Assembly (NCBI GenBank): GCA_017643495.1
Contig: JAEPNK010000005.1
Span: 1 to 39,120, forward strand
Direction: 5' to 3'
DNA length: 39,120 nt
Source: Rhizobiaceae bacterium
GTDB taxonomy: Bacteria; Pseudomonadota; Alphaproteobacteria; Rhizobiales; Rhizobiaceae
Both the position numbers and the translations under genes were made by a program. Positions 34,693-39,120 of this stretch are shown piece after piece; position 1 is the first letter of the stretch; the number at the start of each line of letters is the position of its first letter. Under the pieces are notes generated by a model, which was not told the origin of the DNA, did no database searches, and worked only from the letters and a program-made list of their open reading frames with translations.

Positions 34693-36111
34693 TCAGATTC
34701 CGAACCACCATGCAGCGAGTCCCAAAAAGGCAAAAAAACCAACGACATCTGTAACGGTTGTTACAAAAACGCTTGATGCGATGGCCGGGTCCACCTTCAT
34801 GCGGTCTAGCGCTATGGGAATCAGAATGCCTGACAAGGCAGCACAGAGCATATTGATGATCATGGCTATGCCGATGATTACACCCAGGTTTGTATTGGAA
34901 AACCAGATCGCGGAAACGACTCCAATCAATATGGCAAAAGAACAGCCGTTCAATAAACCAACAAGAAATTCCCTGCGAATGGTTCTGAACATGTTGTAAG
35001 TGCCGATATCACGGGTTGCGAGCGCCCGGACTGTAACGGTCATGGACTGGGTACCCGCATTGCCGCCCATCGACGCCACAATCGGCATGAGAATGGCGAG
35101 GGCAACCATTTGCTGGATGGTCGCGTCAAACAAGCCGATCACAAGAGAGGCTAGGATTGCGGTAATCAGGTTCAGGAAAAGCCAGGTGAAACGTGACCGG
35201 GTAATTGAAAGCACATTGTCTGACAATTCCTCGTCGCCAACCCCTGCCAGCCGTTTGATGTCCTCATCCGCTTCTTGCTGGATCACGTCAACGACATCAT
35301 CAATGGTCAGAACCCCGACCAGACGCTGGTGTTCATCGACAACAGCCGCAGACACAAGGTCATATTGTTCAAGAATCCGCGCTGCTTCCTCCTGGTCAAG
35401 GTTGGCATCTACCGGATGAACGGATTTTTCCTGAATACTGGCTATCTTGGTTTTGCGCTGTGTCCGAAGGATCCTGTCAAGTGCAACATGCCCCATCAGC
35501 TTGTAGGAAGGGTCAACGACAAAAACTTCATGGAACCGTTCGGGAAGGTCGTCATCCTCTCGCAGGAAATCTATGGTTTGCCCCACACTCCAGAATGGAG
35601 GAACGGCAATGAACTCGGTCTGCATGCGCCGACCGGCAGTCTCTTCCGGATATTCGAGGGAGCGGCGAAGGCGTGTCTGCTCTTCAAACGGCACCATGGA
35701 CAGGATTTCATCCCTGTCCGACTCTTCCATGTCCTCCAGAATGTATACAGCATCGTCAGACTCGAGTTCCGCAACCACATCAGCGATCTGCTCATTGGGC
35801 AATTCGTTGACGATTTCAAGGCGCATTGCCTCGTCAATTTCGGTAAGCGAGCTGAAGTCAAACCGGTCTCCGGTCAACCTGATCAAACCGCTGCGATATT
35901 GCGGGGGAAGCGCCTCCAGCAAATCACCCAGTTCCGATTCATGAAGAGGCTCAATCAGCTCTGCAAGGGCATCGCCGTTGGAATCCTCGATCAGTTCGCC
36001 AACATGCGAGACCAATTCCCCGACGACATGACCGTCCTCGGTATAAAATAGGCTTGCATCGGCTTCATCCGGTGTAAGTTCGGGCTGGGTATCTTGCAGA
36101 TTTTCTTCCAT
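34693..36111 (-). CDS. mgtE: Magnesium channel/transporter MgtE
   Basis: The 472-residue product has the MgtE plan: an acidic N-domain of helical repeats (about residues 30-135), two CBS domains (about 140-265, with FHEVFVVDPSYKLMGHVALD and DQEEAARILEQYDLVSAAVV), a connecting helix and five membrane segments with LMPIVASMGGNAGTQSMTVT VRALA. The many Asp and Glu residues in the N and CBS domains bind magnesium and close the channel. GGGGAAT precedes the ATG. No magnesium riboswitch is seen in the short gap upstream. Confidence 0.96.
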   Translation of the reverse strand: MEENLQDTQPELTPDEADASLFYTEDGHVVGELVSHVGELIEDSNGDALAELIEPLHESELGDLLEALPPQYRSGLIRLTGDRFDFSSLTEIDEAMRLEIVNELPNEQIADVVAELESDDAVYILEDMEESDRDEILSMVPFEEQTRLRRSLEYPEETAGRRMQTEFIAVPPFWSVGQTIDFLREDDDLPERFHEVFVVDPSYKLMGHVALDRILRTQRKTKIASIQEKSVHPVDANLDQEEAARILEQYDLVSAAVVDEHQRLVGVLTIDDVVDVIQQEADEDIKRLAGVGDEELSDNVLSITRSRFTWLFLNLITAILASLVIGLFDATIQQMVALAILMPIVASMGGNAGTQSMTVTVRALATRDIGTYNMFRTIRREFLVGLLNGCSFAILIGVVSAIWFSNTNLGVIIGIAMIINMLCAALSGILIPIALDRMKVDPAIASSVFVTTVTDVVGFFAFLGLAAWWFGI

Positions 36112-36224
36112 ATTCCCCTTATACAGGGGTCATGCCGGGTGTGAATAACAATCCTGCGACACTTGCAACAAAATCTTCGGCCGCGGCTTGCTCAGAATAC
36201 TGAATACATCCGGGCCTGTCGTCA

Positions 36225-37607
36225 TTAGCGCGAGAGATAAAGCTGGCTGATCCGCGCCGCGATATCCGAAAAACTTGCGCTCAGGGCTGCACTGTCGGAT
36301 GCACGCAGATAGTTTTCGCCATCTGTTGAGCATTTGGTCAGCAGCTTGCTGGTTTCCGCAGCGATAGATTTGCCAAATCCAATCGTGAAAAGCTTGATGT
36401 TTTCATTCTTGATATTGGTGCACGCTTCATCCGTCCAGTCGTTGGCCTGATCAAGATTCTTCTTGTTGTGCCCAGCCCAGCCGGGAAGGTTTGCCGAAAT
36501 CTGGTTCTCACCATCAGACATCAGGATGATGACTTTCTGCGTATTGTTTTTTGCTGCCGCAAAGTAGCTGATACCATCATCAAACGGCTCCTTGGGAGAA
36601 ATGGTTCTCAAACCCCAGACAAGGCCGGTCGGAATATAGGTCGTGTCGTTGGGATGGAGCGCCTTGATTTCGCTGTGAAGCTTGGTTTTGCTGTCGGTCA
36701 GTTCGGTGATCCGGTTCGGGCATCCGACATTGAGCAGGCCGGGCACCTTCTTGTTGTACTTGCGGTCTTCCAGGTTAAGTGGATACTGGCGCGAGCCCAC
36801 ACATCCGCGCCAGGTCTTTTTGCGGGTATAGGTTACTTCGTATGGTTCCACCTTCTTGGAATCGCAACGGGTTCCGGTTCTCTCTACCCCGTCCTTGTAA
36901 TAGGTGTATTTCCGGCAGGTTGACGGATCGGATTTCCAGGTGCGTGTTTCGGTGACCTGTTCAGATGTGTCATCGGGTACATCAATCCACTTCGCGTTGC
37001 GATTGTCGAGACCGACATTCACATAACGGGCGAAAGGTACGATGCCGATCTTGACCCGTGTCTGCGACCTGTTCAGAGCCAGCATGTCGTCGACAAAATC
37101 GGTGGCGGCAGACTTGAGTGCACCGATCTTGCCATCCTGAGACATCGAATAGGTGGTATCGAGCACCATGACGATTTCGACATTGCCATTCGGCAGGTTG
37201 ACCGAAGCGTAGGGTGAATAGTCCAGCTTGCTGATCCCTGCAATTTTCATGATCGAAGTCGGGGTTTCCCCGAATGCAGTCACGGTTACCCGTTCGGCTT
37301 TCCTGTCGTATTTGACCTGTATCTTCTGCAATTCTCCAAGCTGCGCGGCGGTGAGATTGGCCTTCAGGTATGTTCGGGCATCCGCCTTGGCTTGCTTGGT
37401 GTCCTTGCCGTCCATAATTGCGCGGGCCGCAACCAGAACGGCACCGTCGACGGCATTCTGCATGCGCGAATCCTGCTGCGTCACGCGGCTGTAATCAAGG
37501 GCCACGCCACCTGCCATCATCAGCGGCACGATCAGCAGTGCCGTGGTCATGGCAATATTGCCGCTGGTATCGTTCAGAAACCGTTTTGCGTCCAACCACC
37601 GTTTCAT
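36225..37607 (-). CDS. TadG-like pilus-assembly protein with von Willebrand factor A domain
   Basis: From ATG 37607 the product has 460 residues. It starts with a TadE/TadG segment, LNDTSGNIAMTTALLIVPLM MAGGVALDYSRVTQQDSRMQ, whose hydrophobic helix anchors it. A von Willebrand factor A domain follows from about residue 142 with the metal site DTTYSMS (Asp150) and VIILMSDGENQI. The domain is split by an insertion of about 100 residues with Cys231, Cys248, Cys269 and Cys296, probably disulfide-bonded in the periplasm. TTG 37631 is another possible start. No other tad or flp gene lies nearby. Confidence 0.85.
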   Translation of the reverse strand: MKRWLDAKRFLNDTSGNIAMTTALLIVPLMMAGGVALDYSRVTQQDSRMQNAVDGAVLVAARAIMDGKDTKQAKADARTYLKANLTAAQLGELQKIQVKYDRKAERVTVTAFGETPTSIMKIAGISKLDYSPYASVNLPNGNVEIVMVLDTTYSMSQDGKIGALKSAATDFVDDMLALNRSQTRVKIGIVPFARYVNVGLDNRNAKWIDVPDDTSEQVTETRTWKSDPSTCRKYTYYKDGVERTGTRCDSKKVEPYEVTYTRKKTWRGCVGSRQYPLNLEDRKYNKKVPGLLNVGCPNRITELTDSKTKLHSEIKALHPNDTTYIPTGLVWGLRTISPKEPFDDGISYFAAAKNNTQKVIILMSDGENQISANLPGWAGHNKKNLDQANDWTDEACTNIKNENIKLFTIGFGKSIAAETSKLLTKCSTDGENYLRASDSAALSASFSDIAARISQLYLSR

Positions 37608-37724
37608 GCGCCAAATCCTGCCTTTGTTCAAAAACAGGGAACAGCATGAACAAAAAAAACCAACTTTCCGTTAAACCGGAGCCTTGAATTGCAGCATGCG
37701 CCTTAACTGGTCACACCGGAAGCT

Positions 37725-38180
37725 TCAAAGCAGGAACGGAAACCCGCCCTCAAGTTTCAGCAGCGCGATCTTGCGCTCAACCCCGCCATCCCCTGAATAT
37801 CCGCCAATGCCGTCTGCCGCGAGCACCCGGTGGCAGGGAATGATGATCGGGATCGAATTGCCGCCACATGCCTTGCCGACCGGTTGGCCATAGGTTCCAA
37901 GCCTCTCTGCAATCGCCCCGTAGGTAGTGGTCTCGCCATAGGGAATTTCCAGCATGGCATTGCACACTGCCTGCTGGAATTCGTCTCCCCTTGGCCGCAG
38001 CGGCAGGTCGAAGGTCTGGCGCTTGCCGTCGAAATATTCCGCCATCTGTTGTGCGCACTCCCTGAGCAGGGGTGAAGTGCCCGGCATATCCGGCTTTTGC
38101 CAGGTCACTGCCACGATGGCACCTTCAGCCTCGCTGACGCCAAGCGGTCCGTAAGGGGAGGAAATTTCGGCAACAATCAT
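37725..38180 (-). CDS. ogt: Methylated-DNA-protein-cysteine methyltransferase (Ogt type)
   Basis: The 151-residue product repairs O6-alkylguanine by moving the alkyl group to its own Cys116 in IIIPCHRVL. The DNA-binding part reads EFQQAVCNAMLEIPYGETTT YGAIAERLG, and the C-terminal GGYSGDGGVERKIALLKLEG is also typical. There is no AdaA-like regulatory domain. Length is at the short end of the family, around 150 to 180 residues. It lies 47 nt after the secreted-protein gene on the same strand. Confidence 0.94.
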   Translation of the reverse strand: MIVAEISSPYGPLGVSEAEGAIVAVTWQKPDMPGTSPLLRECAQQMAEYFDGKRQTFDLPLRPRGDEFQQAVCNAMLEIPYGETTTYGAIAERLGTYGQPVGKACGGNSIPIIIPCHRVLAADGIGGYSGDGGVERKIALLKLEGGFPFLL

Positions 38181-38227
38181 GCTTCCATTGTAGCGCGCCG
38201 GCAGACCTCCGGGAAGTTGTCTTTCAC

Positions 38228-38899
38228 CTATTCAAGCCTGGTGTCCGGCTTTCTGAGCCATTCGGTGACGAAAGCCTCGTAGGCACGAGCAGCTGACAAA
38301 CGGTCTCCATAATCCGACCCGGCCTTGTCACTTTCGTGGTAATACCGGTTTTTGAGGTGGTGCGTATTTGTCAGCCTCAGGACAGTTTCGCGAAACATCA
38401 CAAGGCTGGCCGCACTCAACGCGCTTCTCCTGTATCGCTTGTCAAACGCTGTTTTCGATGCGCGAATTGTATCCACGATGTCGTCCTGCTTGTTTCTTGC
38501 CCGGCTCAATTCCTTGTCCAGATAAGCCTTGCGTGCCTTTGTGCTGGTAAGCGTTTGCATGTGCCTGACAAGCCTGACCAGTGTATCCCGGTCTTCCCGG
38601 TAAAGAATGATCATGTTGCGGGCAAGCGTGTGGTGGATTGCTCCGAAACTGAGCCGGTGGCGCTGTAGCAGCGTATAGTCATTCTTGACCTCCCTTTTGC
38701 CCATATGGTCCAGTTTGCGGATCGTCAGGGATTGAAGCCCGCCCTCATGACCGCCATCGCCACTCTGGCCAGCATCAGCACCGGCTCCGACTGTCGCACT
38801 GGCGGCAGTATAGCCACTGATTTCGCTGGCAGGCAGAAGGGGAAGCGCAATGAGAACGAGGCCCAGTGCCGCGGTTGCGCATGTTTTTCCAGTGTTCAT
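38228..38899 (-). CDS. Secreted protein of unknown function
   Basis: The 223-residue product starts with a signal peptide (MNTGKTCATAALGLVLIALP LLPASEISG), then a Gly/Ala/Asp-rich stretch and a helical part rich in Arg, Lys and His, with HRLSFGAIHHTLARNMIILY and KAYLDKELSRARNKQDDIVD. No cysteine remains after the signal region, so it is not a lipoprotein. I do not recognise the family. CGGAG lies 7 nt before the ATG, which supports the start. It may be cotranscribed with the ogt gene downstream. Confidence 0.75.
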   Translation of the reverse strand: MNTGKTCATAALGLVLIALPLLPASEISGYTAASATVGAGADAGQSGDGGHEGGLQSLTIRKLDHMGKREVKNDYTLLQRHRLSFGAIHHTLARNMIILYREDRDTLVRLVRHMQTLTSTKARKAYLDKELSRARNKQDDIVDTIRASKTAFDKRYRRSALSAASLVMFRETVLRLTNTHHLKNRYYHESDKAGSDYGDRLSAARAYEAFVTEWLRKPDTRLE

Positions 38900-39120
38900 G
38901 TCATGCTCCGATCATTGGTTGTTTCCGGTGAAGCAAGTGTGAGGCAGTTTCTGGCCGGAACAATCATCAGATGTGATGACCCGCCAGGTTTTGTTGATCA
39001 TGGAGAGCAGTTTCTCCGTGGCGTGCGGGATTGTTCACCGGAGCCTTTCGGGCGGTGTTGGGGGGCAAACATGCGGGGTCCTTGTTGAAGGCCTTCCGTC
39101 TGTTTTGTCTGTGGTCTTCA
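38900..39120. other. Window end without a recognisable gene
   Basis: The 221 nt after the secreted-protein start codon show no convincing coding frame on either strand. They contain the upstream region of that gene on the - strand; a T- and G-rich stretch lies at the end. I see no clear promoter or hairpin. Confidence 0.5.

Noticed and set aside
38705-39088. Open frame of 127 codons on the + strand at the window end
   Set aside because: Half of it is antisense to the secreted-protein gene including its signal peptide, and the rest shows no family feature.
1-39120. CRISPR arrays, intact insertion sequences, prophage or toxin-antitoxin genes
   Set aside because: I looked for regularly spaced repeats, transposase-like frames with terminal repeats and small paired genes and saw none. 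Only the recombinase-like remnant at 22018-22146 hints at past mobility.

Overview
The window is chromosomal DNA of an alphaproteobacterium, most likely a Hyphomicrobiales (Rhizobiales) relative of moderate GC content. Three things support this: a continuous tuf-S10-spc-alpha ribosomal series that includes secY and adk but not rpsD after rpsK; a MipZ-type division-site ATPase; and an ATP12-type F1-ATPase assembly chaperone. Genus and species cannot be fixed by reading alone.

Region 1 (1-14750, all + strand) is the translation core: the end of tuf, then rpsJ-rplC-rplD-rplW-rplB-rpsS-rplV-rpsC-rplP-rpmC-rpsQ-rplN-rplX-rplE-rpsN-rpsH-rplF-rplR-rpsE-rpmD-rplO-secY-adk, then rpsM-rpsK-rpoA-rplQ. 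Genes overlap or nearly touch, except for nine gaps longer than 50 nt, and each of those gaps holds an inverted repeat. A promoter-like sequence lies after adk, a terminator-like hairpin sits between rpsM and rpsK, and a strong intrinsic terminator follows rplQ.

Region 2 (14914-20991, + strand) is a housekeeping run: a periplasmic Do-type protease, rarA, a fluoride channel (crcB/fluC), an RluC-type pseudouridine synthase, the ATP12 chaperone and an EamA transporter. lipB converges on the transporter gene and the two coding ends overlap. A tRNA-Leu(GAG) gene follows, with what looks like the tail of a decayed tyrosine recombinase directly downstream.

Region 3 (22362-30136) holds a siderophore-interacting flavoreductase, typA/bipA, a TetR repressor divergent from a two-subunit molybdenum hydroxylase of the isoquinoline 1-oxidoreductase type (a palindromic operator overlaps the promoter), then mipZ and a DUF1489 gene on the - strand.

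Region 4 (30182-39120) is more varied: L-serine dehydratase with a TTG start, an unrecorded-looking 43-residue membrane protein with its own terminator, an EamA transporter coupled to a DUF1624/HGSNAT-like membrane acyltransferase, a GNAT acetyltransferase, a MerR regulator with a palindrome upstream, the magnesium channel mgtE, a solitary TadG-like von Willebrand factor A protein, an Ogt-type DNA repair methyltransferase and an unrecognised secreted protein.

No CRISPR array, intact insertion sequence, phage or defence system was seen. The items most worth checking are the intercistronic hairpins and possible attenuators of the ribosomal cluster, the recombinase remnant at tRNA-Leu, the TetR operator-promoter of the molybdenum hydroxylase, and the small membrane protein.
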